In this document: piece by piece, positions 48,244-59,585 of the stretch
How the letters are laid out: the number at the start of each line of letters is the position of its first letter
How positions within the stretch are numbered: the stretch's first letter is position 1
From: Buxus sempervirens
Taxonomy: Eukaryota > Streptophyta > Magnoliopsida > Buxales > Buxaceae
Length of the DNA stretch: 64,000 nt
Assembly: GCA_947561395.2 (NCBI GenBank)
Contig: OX387190.1
Location: forward strand, 29,258,858 to 29,322,857
Reading direction: 5' to 3'
Program-made: the position numbers and the translations under genes
The notes under the pieces: generated by a model
Told to the model about the DNA's origin: nothing
Seen by the model: the letters and a program-made list of their open reading frames with translations, nothing else
Database searches by the model: none

Positions 48244-48314
48244 CACGCGGCATCCGTCCATTGGGGCCGTAAAAATGCCGTAGGGACGGTGCCGTAGAGG
48301 AAATCGGTGCGCTC

Positions 48315-49951
48315 CCTACCTGTGGAAGTTGGAAACTTGAAAAATCTATTGTCTTTGGACATCTCTGAGAACAAGTTATCTGGAGAAATTCCAAGCAGCA
48401 TTGGAAGTTGTACTGTCTTAGAACATCTCCATATGGAGGGTAACTTGTTTCAAGGACCAATTCCCTCAACGTTAAATTCATTGAGAGGAATTCGAGAATT
48501 AGATCTTTCACGCAATAACTTGTCTGGTCAAATTCCGAAGTATTTGGGGAACATGTCGTTGGAGAAATTAAATTTGTCTTACAACAATCTTGAGGGTGAA
48601 GTGCCTGTGCAAGGAGTCTTTCGAAATGTCAGCTCAACTTCAGTAGCCGGAAACATTAATCTTTGTGGGGGAATACTTGAATTGCAACTGCCTTTGTGCA
48701 CCATTGAAAAGCCAAAGAAACTTCAAACTTCTCTTGCACTGATCACGTTAGTGACTTCAATTGTTTGTGGGGTTCTAGGATTAACATTGTTGTCATATTT
48801 CTTGATCTTTTGCTGGTTAAGGAAGAAAAGAAGGGAGCCTCCTTCGCCTAACTCACCGTTGCGTTCGCTTTTGAATGTTTCCTATGAAAGGCTACTTAAG
48901 GGGACCGATGGGTTCTCTTCAAACAATTTGATTGGAGTGGGGAGCTTTGGGTCTGTTTATAAGGGAGTTCTTGATCAGGACGAAAGAGTAGTTGCAGTGA
49001 AGGTACTCAACCTTCAACATCAAGGAGCATCCAAGAGCTTCGTCGCAGAGTGTGAAGTCTTGAGAAACATCCGGCATCGGAATCTTGTCAAGATTTTGAC
49101 TGTTTGCTCGAGTATTGATTTTCAAGGTAATGATTTCAAGGCTCTGGTGTATGAGTTCATGCCTAATGGGAGTCTAGAAAGGTGGCTACATCCAATTCCA
49201 GAGACAGAAGAACCCAAGAAGTTGAACCTTGTTCATAGATTAAACATTGCCATTGATGTGGCTTTTGCATTGGATTATCTTCACCACCATTGTCAAACGC
49301 CAATAGTTCATTGTGATCTGAAGCCAAGCAATGTTCTTCTTGATAACGACATGACTGCCCGGGTGGGTGACTTTGGGTTGGCGAGGTTCCTTCAACAAGC
49401 CACTGGTACCGTCCATCCAAATGAAACCAGCTCAGTTGCCATAAAGGGGTCCATCGGTTATGCTGCTCCAGGTAAAAAAATCACTAAACTTTCCTTCTCC
49501 TTTTGTTCAATGATGGTAGTGTTAGATGTTCTAATTTGCAGAATACGGCATGGGAAGTGAGATTTCAACAAATGGCGACGTGTACAGTTATGGGATCCTG
49601 TTATTGGAGATGTTCACAGGGAAGAGACCCACAGATGGAATGTTTAAAGATGGCTTAAACCTTCATACCTTGGTGAAGATGGCTTTGCCTGATGGAATGA
49701 CGGAAGTCGTGGATCCCATACTTCTTTCCACGCAAGAAGCAGACGAAGAAGAAGAGGTAGTAGTTGCAGAGGAAATTGTGATCCAGAGACACATGAGAAG
49801 AGCGAGAGTGCAAGAGTGTTTGATTTTGATACTTAGCCTTGGAATCGCGTGTTCTATGGAATCTCCCAGAGAAAGGATCGACATTGTCGATGTTGCCAAT
49901 GAACTGCAAGCGATCAAGAAGTTGATTCTCCAAATCCGGGAAATGCCGTAG
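48315..49951 (+). pseudogene. LRR receptor-like kinase RLK2, 3' part
   Basis: Exon 1 continues from [11 protein letters not shown] to the donor at 49471, and exon 2 is 49542-49951 after a GT-AG intron, joining as GYAAPEYG. It contains the last LRRs, a transmembrane helix, and a complete kinase ([25 protein letters not shown] non-RD loop, DFG). There are no stops. The 1157 nt of exon 1 after the MULE equal the corresponding RLK3 segment. A frame opening at a GTG in the MULE end (48307) could in principle give a kinase-containing protein without signal peptide, but no promoter was shown. Confidence 0.92.
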
Positions 49952-51184
49952 ACTTCCACATTGTCGATGCTTATTTCTGCTTATAACTTATTAGAAGATC
50001 GAAGACATGAAAAGACGAAAGGGTTTCTTCCACAAACCCACGAGATTCCTAGTCCTCTCCTTCACCAGCCCTTCATCTCTCCTCTCTTTTACGTTTTTTG
50101 CATCTGGGTCTTCAAGGATGCCTCATGGATCTCTCAAGAACATTTTTATTTACGAGATAAGCCGTTCTGGGGTTTTAACGACTGAGTATTTTCTTTACAG
50201 TGTTTGCAGATCTTAGTGATTGCTTCTTCGACTTTGGGGTATGTTGATTAATTTAATTTCCCCTTTCCTTTTTCAATTTTTTATTTGTTGCTTTGCTGAA
50301 ATCAGATCGAATCTGAAGACAATTTGGATGTTTTAGACGAATTTCTCTGTGTTGTAATTGTGGGTTTCTAATCTGATCTTTGATTGTTCCCTGTATTTAC
50401 CCCTTTGCTAAAATCATAGAAAACCTTGACATTTAAATTGTAGGGTTTTTGCAATACTGGTTGAAGAAGCCGTTGCTCATGACATTTATTTGTATCCAGG
50501 GTACGACTGCTGTATGTTTGCCCTCCCCTTATATATTCCTCCAAATTAGTTACCATCTGTGAAATATTTGTCCCACCAAGGTTTCAATTAGGGTTAGCTG
50601 ATTAGTCAGTGAAGTTTTATTATTTGTATTAATCTCTTTTTTATGTTCATGATTATTGTTACAAATGATTAAAGATGACCAGAGAAGCTTGAAAGACTAC
50701 TTTCGTTGTCAAACATAATGCTCAATATTTCTTATTAACTTTTTTTATTAATTTAATGTTTTTCAAATAATCTTGTATTTAGCTTAATATATTGAATAAT
50801 AGGGGCAGAGGTACAGTACTCCTGGTTTCTTCTTCATTATCCTTCTATTTCTTCAGTCATTAATTAGAGATCCGAAGTGAAGTTTCATTCAAATTAATGT
50901 GAGAATATTTCCCCAAGTGTGGGATTTGGTCACTATCAATGCTGGTCAAATTTCACAACCCGCTTTCTGTGGCTGTTGGCTCCAAGGCTTTCTGGACCAA
51001 GGAACCTACTTGTAAAGAAACTATTCATATATCAAATGGGGCGAGTTAAATAGGTAACCTGCTCCAATCCACACACTGATTAGGGTTTGGTGTTGCCAAA
51101 ATTGAGTTAGGATAGGTTAGGGTTTAGTCCAACCTACCTCGAACTTGACGTACTTGTTAGGGTTTGTTGTTGCCAAAATTTTGC
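49952..51184. other. RLK2 3' flank, non-coding, duplicated
   Basis: Partner of 3922-5354, with several small deletions (for example around 50230 and 50420-50480). No gene was recognised. Confidence 0.65.
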
Positions 51185-53060
51185 ATAAGGATGGCTCCAA
51201 TACCTATTCCTGAAGCATCACATTCAATAATGAAGGGTTGAGAAAATTCCGAAAGTACAAGAATAGGAGCTTCTTGTTACCAAAAAAAAAAAACAAGAAT
51301 AGGAGCTTCTGTCATAGCCTATTTTAGAAAGTTGGACTGTGTAGCTTCCTCGGTCCAAAGAAAGGAAACCTTTTTAAACATTTGAGTCAAAGCCGGGTGA
51401 TGCTGCCATAATTTCGAACAAACTTCCTATATTATCCAGTCAAACGACCCAAAAACCCACAAAGAGCTTTGATGTTGGTGGGTTTAGGCTAATCAAGAAA
51501 GGCAGAGGCCTTATCTGGATCCATGGAAAACCCGTCTCGTGAGATGATATGGCCCAAATAATTGATAGAAGTTTGTCCAAAATGCATTTTTCATTTTTGA
51601 TAAAGAGAGAATTAATATGTAGAATATGCAAAACCTGCTCCAAATGCTGCAAATGGTCAACTCATGTTTTGCTATATATAAGCATATCATAAAAAAAAAG
51701 ACAAGAACAGACTTTCAGATGAGTTTGAAAAGCTGTTTTTTCCAAATCGTCTGGATGCATACGAATTTGATAATTCATCGATAACCGGGATGGGAAATTT
51801 GTCTTTGATGATAATCTCATTGAAAGCTCTATAGTCAACATACAAGAGCCATGATCCATCATACTTCTTGACTAAAAGAACAGGAGAGGGATATGGACTT
51901 GTACTAGAACGTTAATAGGCCCTTTTCTTTGAATGATAGGTATTTTATGGTCATGAGCCCTGCGAGGAGGAAGTTTCATAGATTCGTTGAAAAGTGAGCC
52001 GTAAGGATTTAAGAGGTGATCCAATGATGGATCCAACGTGGAACTTTGGTTTAATTCCCTTGAATTTGAACAACCCAATTAATTGATACTCAAAAGGAAC
52101 ATGTCATGAGGTGATGCTTTGATTGCCTTCCTCATCACTTTGTCTGCAACCACTCGATCTCCAGGGGTGATAATGCCATGTAGTTGGATTTCCTTATGTG
52201 ACACGGTGAACGTCATCCAAAGGTTTTCAAAATCCCAAAGAATGGTGCCAAGAGTTCGAAGCCATTGAGCGCCAAGAGTAGCATCACAACCACCAAGAGA
52301 TACCAAATAAAAATCAATAATAAAGATGCTATCCTGTAGACTTAGTTGAATTCCCCGGCAAAACCCCACACTATGAATATGATCACCATTAGCGACTACC
52401 ACTTGAAGCTTTGTACTTCCAGATGATTTTAGACCCAGACGCCGAGCTACCGACACGTTGATGAAGCTATGTGTACTTTTGGAATCAACTAAAAGAATAA
52501 TAGGTTGCTTACCAACAAGCCCTTGAACTCACATGGTTTGAGGGGTTTGGATTCCACAAATTGCGTGTAGAGATATTTCGGGAATAACATTATCATTATC
52601 TGGCAAGACTTGTGGTGGTGACTTAGAAGTATCCTCCATGGTTGGCATCTCTTCCTTGTAACATTCTTTGATTAGGAACAATTTTTGACAACGATGACCC
52701 TGAGTGTAGCGCTCATCGCAATTGAAACACAAACCACGTGACCTTCTGTCTTGCATTTCAACTGGAGATAAGTGACGGATCGGATGGGATTTTGCTCACG
52801 ATAGTGTTGAGGAAGGCATGGGCAGATGATGCTTAGAAATAACAGATGAGCTGGGTGTGGGCAGCCTTAAATGATCTGGAGCCAAGGAAGGATTAAAGCG
52901 ACGTTGAGCCAAAAAATGTTGCGGTTCTTGGTAGTGAAACGCGTAACGGGGCGATCAACAGGAAAGGATGAACAATCTTTTCTACGTTGATTCCCTATTT
53001 TGAAGATCCCAGTAATATTTGGTAGGTTGGTTGGAGACAACCTGAACCTTTCTAACAAAA
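51185..53060 (-). mobile_element. Decayed Ty3/gypsy remnant, copy 2
   Basis: The minus-strand partner of 5355-7275. It has a zinc knuckle (CFNCDERYTQGHRC, near 52700), a protease region (LGAQWLRTLG, near 52260) and RT scraps (QIRMHPDD, near 51760). A deletion has removed much of the RT fingers/palm present in copy 1. A ~20-bp tandem duplication with an inserted A-run sits at 51270-51310. It is dead. Confidence 0.83.
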
Positions 53061-53439
53061 AGGAATGCTGGAAATTTGTTTATTCTCCCCTTTTTATTCA
53101 TATTTCAGCCTCTATATATAGAGGTTTACAATAAGCAATCTAAGCTGTAGCCAGAATAATAACAAACCTAATCAAATTTAAAATAAAAAAGGATAATGCC
53201 TATCAAAATAACAGTTCATGCCTATCAAGATAACAATGAATAAAATAAACAATTGAGATAAAAGATCCAACTTCAAACTTCCCTAAAATCTGCATAACAA
53301 TCTCCAACTTATATCCATCCGTAACAGATTTAGGGAACCTGGGAGTCGTGCAGGTGGTGCTGAAGCTGGATTGGACGGTGGGAGATCTGATAGGGGCGGC
53401 TGTACAGCAGTACTTGAAGGAAGGGCGAAGGCCGGAAAC

Positions 53440-53685
53440 AGTGAGCATACATCCTCTACAGCGGGGGCTGTAAACAGCCCCTCACATTCGGTGTGGGCCC
53501 CACCATTCATTTGGGGGGCCCCACACCATACATGTGAGGGGCTGTAGACAGTGAGCATACATCCTCTACAGCGGGGGCTGTAAACAGCCCCTCACATTCG
53601 GTGTGGGCCCCACCATTCATTTGGGGGGCCCCACACCATACATGTGAGGGGCTGTCTACAGCCCCCGCTGTAGACGATGCCCACT
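53440..53685. mobile_element. Dimeric MITE (MULE-like)
   Basis: Absent from copy 1 (junction about 7660). The ends are AGTGAGCATACATCCTCTACAGC and, reversed, AGTGGGCATCGTCTACAGC. The interior is almost wholly inverted-repeat (CAGCGGGGGCTGT, GTGAGGGGCTGT, GGGCCCCAC). The first 110 bp are repeated from 53550, so the element is a tandem dimer. Flanks CGGAAAC and CGGAAAG suggest a 7-9 bp target duplication. Confidence 0.82.
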
Positions 53686-53801
53686 CGGAAAGAGTTTAGG
53701 AAGCTCCAAAAACTCAGACTTCTATATAGGTTAGACATAAAGCAGGCAATGAGATCAGCCCAAACACAACTAAACAATTGTAGGTCCTGAATAAGTTTGT
53801 G

Positions 53802-53809
53802 GAAATAGT
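53802..53809. other. Empty target site of hAT copy 1
   Basis: A single GAAATAGT, duplicated around the hAT in copy 1 (7767-7774, 11065-11072). It proves the insertion and its ends. Confidence 0.95.
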
Positions 53810-55187
53810 TTTTTTTAAGTGGTGCTCCGTGACAATGAAATGGGTACCAATCAAGAATTAGACTTGTCCAGAATCAAACTAATCTGGTTTTGATTTATTT
53901 GGAAAAAATCACTTTTCCATGCCTTTACAAAGTCTTTGAATAGTGAAAAATACAAGCTTAAGTTTTTAAAGGAACTTGGTCAATGGGGAAAATAGATAGT
54001 ACATGATCTACTAGAGGCAGGTTTGTAGATGATAAGATAGGAGGTAAGGCTATGTCACCATACTTTTGTCAGCTCTGCCACTTGGCCAGAAAGAGGCATA
54101 TTTCCTTGGCTCATCCAATTGTTCAGGTTTATTAGAACATAGCATCTGATAAGTCAGAGTTAATGTGGGACCCTCTTATGAGAAAATAAAACAAGTATCT
54201 CTTCCAAGCAGAAAAAATAATATAATTGTTTGGGGGATTGAGGCCTAATTGTCCGACAACAAAAAAAGTAACTTATGCTATCATGGATCCAGGGAATATT
54301 TCTTATGGTTCCCATCTTCAAGTTTTGAGCTTTAGGGTTTTTCATTGTTTAGCTGTTGGCCACAAACTGTTGATATGTTATAATTTTCTTTTTATTTGGC
54401 TTTTTTTTTTCTCTTTTTTCCAAATTTGAAGTAGATTTTTTGTATTAATTATTGTGTTCTCCCCTAGATTGCAAAAAAAGAAAAACAATTTGAATGAAAG
54501 CTATAAGTTTCTCCAATTTGGCTTATTGCCATTTTAGATCTATACTATTATATAAAGCCAACAACCTGTTTTCTGCCTAACATTTTATACCGAAAACGCC
54601 CTCTAATTTTTTTCAAATTTATTCAATCAACTAAGTTTATTAATGCCACATGTGTACCAAATCTTTGTTTCTATTTCTTTTGCTACACGCGTGCATTCCC
54701 CTAATAATGGTAAAAAGGTTGTCATGTGACTCAAATTCTGCTCTCTAAGAAAATTTTCGCCTCAATTAGCTTATCCCCACAATTTTGTTTCATGATGTAG
54801 GGCTGTAAATGGGATCTTTGATGTAGATGATAGTGCCCCCAATTTTCATTTGATATTATTGCTCACACATGATGCTTTTGTTGAAATATGCCTAGGAATT
54901 CAATCGAATTCGTAATAGAATAAATATTTTATTCTTGAGAGTAACAAGCTATCTCATATCTCACACTCACAGTAACCCCTTCATTGTGACCTAAAGTTAT
55001 CATTGCTCACACATCTTGCTTGTTTTAACTTTTGGCAATAAGACTTATTTACTCCAAAAAGTAAGAAAAGAAGTTACACTTAATCTATGTATGGTTTAAG
55101 AATCTAAGGATGGCTGATCAAACGGAGATGGTCCTGTTAGTCTAGCGCAAAATTAATTTTTAGTTATACTGTTGGAAATAATTAAAA
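53810..55187. other. Duplicated intergenic flank
   Basis: Matches 11073-12255 and 14091-14300. There is no coding sequence. It lacks the 12263-14083 element. Confidence 0.6.
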
Positions 55188-55323
55188 TGTAGCAAACAAA
55201 GTATCATTAAAATTTAATTATTTTGATGACGATAAGAACTTTGTTAGCAAACAAATGTAGCAAACAAAGTATCATTAAAATTTAATTATTTTGATGACGG
55301 TAAGAACTTTGTTAGCAAACAAA
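55188..55323. repeat. 68-bp tandem duplication
   Basis: Two nearly identical units starting TGTAGCAAACAAAGTATCAT at 55188 and 55256, followed by partial units with TTAGCAAACAAA. Present only upstream of RLK3. Confidence 0.92.
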
Positions 55324-55444
55324 GTGTCATTAATTTTGTTAGCAAACAAAATTAATTTTTAGTTATATTGTAAGATCTTTGTTGACTGAATTTTAATTAT
55401 ATTTAAAGAATATCACTAAAGGTTAATTTTCCATATTTTATAAA

Positions 55445-56295
55445 TAAAAAAATCCTTGTCTTTTTTCTCTTAACTGCACTTTACTGGAAGGATTCAAAGA
55501 GCAATTTCTTTCCTTCTCAGTTCTTACTAATTTTCTTTTTTAGTTGAGCTGGTGTGCTTGTGGAGGAACGTGTGGAGTTTTGGTATGAACAGAAAACTCA
55601 ATTAAGGCTCGTTCAAGAGGATTTCAAATTTATTAATTTGGCCGGCTCTAGAATTATCATAAAAGAATATCACTAAAACTTAATTTTCCCTCTTTTGTAA
55701 GTGGAAAAACAAAACCCTTGTCTTTTTTCTCTTGTCTGCGCTTTACTGGAAGGATTCAAAGAGCAATTTCTTTCCTTCTTAGTTCTTAGTAATTTTCTTC
55801 TTCAATTGAGCTAGTGGAGGAACATGTGGAGTTTTGGTATGAACAGAGGCCCCACTAAGACTCAATTAAGGCTCTTTCAAGAGGATTTGAAACTTATTAA
55901 TTTGGCCGGCTCTAGAATTATTTTAAAATAATATCACAAAAGCTTGACTTTTCCTATTTTGTAGATGGAAAAAAAAATCCTTGTCTTTTTTCTCTTGTAT
56001 GCGCTTTACTAGAGGCTTTCAAAGAGCAATTTCTTTCTTTCTTAGTTCTTACTAATTTTCTTCTTCAGTTGAGCTGGTGTGCTTGTGGAGGAACATGTGG
56101 AGTTCTGGTATGAACAGAGGACCGAGTCAATTAAGGATCGTTCAAGAGGATTTCAAACTTATTAATTTGGTCGGCTCTAGAAGTTGTTCTGACCACATAA
56201 GAATTATTACAAATATTATCATCGTCCTCCTCGTCTTCGCATGCACCGTGTGGATACAACAACAGACACATTAATTCGTTCTTACAGTTGCGGAC
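55445..56295 (+). promoter_or_regulatory. Triplicated RLK leader upstream of RLK3
   Basis: The block beginning CCTTGTCTTTTTTCTCTT and containing CTTACTAATTTTCTTCTT, GGAACATGTGGAGTT and GGATTTCAAACTTATT occurs three times, at about 55450-55675, 55715-55925 and 55975-56295. RLK1 and RLK2 have one copy. Only the last runs into the start codon. It probably multiplies promoter or 5' UTR elements, and the first two units may carry alternative transcription starts. Confidence 0.75.
56077..56274 (+). other. Upstream ORF in the RLK3 leader
   Basis: A 65-codon frame starting MCLWRNMWSSGMNRG, ending 21 bases before and in frame with the RLK3 ATG. See the RLK1 version at 14500-14703. Candidate translational uORF. 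Confidence 0.35.
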
Positions 56296-59200
56296 ATGAG
56301 TTTGTCACCGTTATTTTGTTCAATCGCCGTTCTTCTCATCTCCTACACGAGTTTTGGATCTCTGAATCTTGTCACGGCAGCCACCACCTTTGCTGGGAAC
56401 GAGACCGATCGGTTGGCTCTAATGGCGTTCAAGGCTCAGATAAAGGGTGATCCTTTCCGAGTTCTGAGCTCCTGGAACGATTCTCTGCATTTTTGTCAAT
56501 GGCGGGGTGTTACATGCTCTCGTCGTCATCGAAGGGTCACCTCATTATTTCTACAGTCATTGCGTCTCGTGGGGACGATATCTCCTTTCTTAGGAAATCT
56601 CAGCTTCCTGAAGGAGCTCGTACTCCCAAACAACAGCTTCCATGGCCAAATCCCTCAAGAACTCGGCGGTTTGTTCAGGCTAAAAGCATTGTTTTTGGGA
56701 ATTAACTCGTTAGAAGGACAAATCCCTGCAAACTTGTCCCGCTGTTCAAATCTCAAGGAACTAAAGTTGGGTGTGAATAAGCTCGTCGGAAAGATCCCAG
56801 TCGAGCTAGGGCACTTGTCAAAGCTTGAGAAACTTTCTGTTCCGAGAAACAATTTGATAGGTGAGATCCCACCTTCTCTTTCCAACATTTCTTCTCTGCA
56901 AATGATTTCTCTCGCAGTGAATAATCTCGAGGGGAGCATTCCAGACTTTATAGGGAGGTTCAAAAGCTTAAGGTATCTTCACATCGGGGAAAATAAATTC
57001 TTTGGTACGGTCCCTCATTCAATCTGCAACCTGACTTCTATTGAACAGATCGGTCTTGCTCAAAACCAACTTCATGGGAGTCTTCCTCATGATCTAGGCC
57101 TCACTCTTCCCAATCTTCGAGGCCTTTACATTGGTATAAACCAGTTTTCAGGATCTGTTCCACTCTCATTATCGAATGCTTCATCACTTGCAGAAATCGA
57201 TATATCACAGAATAATTTCATGGGGAAAGTTTTTGTGAATTTCGGAAGGTTGGAGAATCTCAATTGGCTAAACATGGATTCTAATCTTTTGGGCACTGGA
57301 GGAGCAGATGATCTTGATTTCATCAGTCCTCTAACGAATTGCAATAAATTATCAATGTTGGCGATATCTCGCAACCATTTTGGCGGGGTGTTTCCAACTT
57401 CCATAACCAATTTGACAACCCAACTTAAAAGCTTACTGATGGGACGAAACCAGATCCATGGAAGCATCCCAGAAGGAATATGGAAGCTTGTTAACTTAGA
57501 GACGTTAGCCATGGAATTCAATCAATTGACGGGTAGTATCCCATATTCAATTGGGAAGCTTCAAAAGCTACGATTTTTGAGTTTGTCCATGAACAAGTTA
57601 TCAGGGAAGATTCCATCCTCTCTTGGAAATCTTACGATAATCACTGTAATCGGTTTAGGCTACAACAATTTAGAAGGGAGCATACCTAGAAGCCTTAACG
57701 GGGATTGTCGATATTTGTATCATTTGGAGTTCAGTGCAAATAATCTTAGTGGTACAATACCTCGAGAAGTTCTGAGCATTCCCTCTTTAGCTGTCCACCT
57801 GGGCCTATCTGACAACTCCTTCAATGGCTCCTTACCTGTGGAAGTTGGAAACTTGAAAAATCTAATGTCTTTTGACATCTCTGAGAACAAGTTATCTGGG
57901 GAAATTCCAAGCAGCATTGGAAGTTGTACTGTCTTAGAACATCTCCATATGGAGGATAACTTGCTTCAAGGGCCAATTCCCTCAACCTTAAATTCATTGA
58001 GAGGAATTCGAGAATTAGATCTTTCACGCAATAACTTGTCTGGTCAAATTCCAAAGTATTTGGGGAACATGTGGTTGGAGAAATTAAATTTGTCTTACAA
58101 CAATCTTGAGGGTGAGGTGCCTGTGGAAGGAGTCTTTCGAAATGTCAGCTCAATTTCAGTAGCCGGAAACATTAATCTTTGTGGGGGAATACTTGAATTG
58201 CAATTGCCTCTGTGCAACATTGAAAAGCCAAGAAAACGTCAAACTTCTCTTGCACTGATCACTTTAGTGACTCCAATTGTTTGTGGGGTTTTAGGATTAA
58301 CATTGTTGTCATCTTTCTTGATCTTTTGCTGGTTAAGGAAGAAAATAAGGGAGCCTCCTTCGCCTAACTCATCGTTGCGTTCGCTTTTGAATGTTTCCTA
58401 TGAAAGGCTACTTAAGGGGACTGATGGGTTCTCTTCAAACAATTTGATTGGAGTGGGGAGCTTTGGGTCTGTTTATAAGGGAGTTCTTGATCAAGACGAA
58501 AGAGTAGTTGCAGTGAAGGTACTCAACCTTCAACATCAAGGAGCATCCAAGAGCTTCGTCGCAGAGTGTGAAGTCTTGAGAAACATCCGGCATCGGAATC
58601 TCATCAAGATTTTGACTGCTTGCTCGAGTGTTGATTTTCGAGGTAATGATTTCAAGGCTCTGGTGTATGAGTTCATGCCTAATGGGAGTCTAGAAAGGTG
58701 GCTACATCCAATTCCTGAGACAGAAGAACCCAAGAAGTTGAATCTTGTTCATAGATTAAACATTGCCATTGATGTGGCTTTTGCATTGGATTATCTTCAC
58801 CACCATTGTCAAACGCCAATAGTTCATTGTGATCTGAAGCCAAGCAATGTTCTTCTTGATAACGACATGACTGCCCACGTGGGTGACTTTGGGTTGGCGA
58901 GGTTCCTTCAACAAGCCACTGGTATTTTCCATCCAAATGAAACCAGCTCAGTTGCCATAAAGGGGTCCATCGGTTATGCTGCTCCAGGTAACAAAATCAC
59001 TAAACTTTCCTTCTCCTTTTGTTCAATGATTGTAATATGAGAATTTCTAATTTGCAGAGTACGGCATGGGAAGTGAGATTTCAACAAATGGCGATGTGTA
59101 CAGTTATGGGATCCTGTTATTGGAGATGTTCACAGGGAAGAGACCCACAGATGGAATGTTTAAAGATGGCTTAAGCCTTCATACCTTTGTGAAGATGGCT

Positions 59201-59488
59201 TTGCCTGATCAAATGACGGAGGTCGTGGATCCCATACTTCTTTCCATGCAAGAAGCAGAAGAAGAAGAAGAGGTAGTAGTTGCAGAGGAAATTGAGATCC
59301 AGAGACACATGAGAAGAGCGAGAGTGCAAGAGTGTTTGATTTTGATACTTAGCCTTGGAGTCGCGTGTTCTATGGAATCTCCCAGAGAAAGGATCGATAT
59401 TGTCGACGTTGCCAATGAACTGCAAGCGATGAAGAAGTTGATTCTCCAAATCCGGGAAAATGCCGTAGACTTGGTTCTTCAAATCTAG
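56296..59488 (+). CDS. LRR receptor-like serine/threonine kinase RLK3 (subfamily XII, intact)
   Basis: Exon 1 is 56296-58987 and exon 2 is 59058-59488, with a 70-bp GT-AG intron in the kinase as usual for the Xa21/EFR/At3g47570 group; 1040 aa. Layout: signal peptide about 1-30 ([17 protein letters not shown]); LRRNT about 34-75 with FCQWRGVTC; roughly twenty LRRs (N-LxGxIPxxLxxL) to about 615; NLCGG cap; one transmembrane helix about 653-678 followed by WLRKK; kinase from about 710 with [11 protein letters not shown], Lys about 741 (VAVKV), HCD at 844-846 in VHCDLKPSN, Asp about 864 (DFG) and APEYG across the splice. The HCD loop lacks the Arg of RD kinases, a feature of pattern-recognition immune receptors. 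It would sit in the plasma membrane; the ligand is unknown. It is the only uninterrupted member of the cluster. Confidence 0.94.
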
Positions 59489-59523
59489 GTCTCATCTTAC
59501 CATCTAGCTTATATTGTGTGGAG

Positions 59524-59525
<2 letters not shown>

Positions 59526-59582
<57 letters not shown>
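59526..59582. repeat. (CT)n microsatellite in the RLK3 3' flank
   Basis: About 28 CT units. The homologous position after RLK1 (18787) has only about 8, showing slippage since duplication. Confidence 0.97.

Positions 59583-59585
<3 letters not shown>

Larger units (their letters stand above)
33372..48314 (+). mobile_element. Large multi-gene Mutator-like element (MULE) inside RLK2
   Basis: A 14.9-kb insertion lies between codons of an LRR. Its ends are inverted: CGATTTCCTCTACGGC at 33375 and its complement ending at 48306. Similarity continues through a hairpin to about 130 bp (CGTGGAT...GGTCTCGTG...GGTCGACC on both sides). It carries a FAR1/MULE transposase (+), a captured proteasome exon (+), a 'putative plant transposon protein' frame (-), two minisatellites, a nested CACTA, and an Ulp1-like protease (-). 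Exon lengths of RLK2 left and right of it sum exactly to those of RLK3. Only GCTC is clearly shared at the two junctions; the usual 9-bp target duplication cannot be recognised. Confidence 0.88.
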
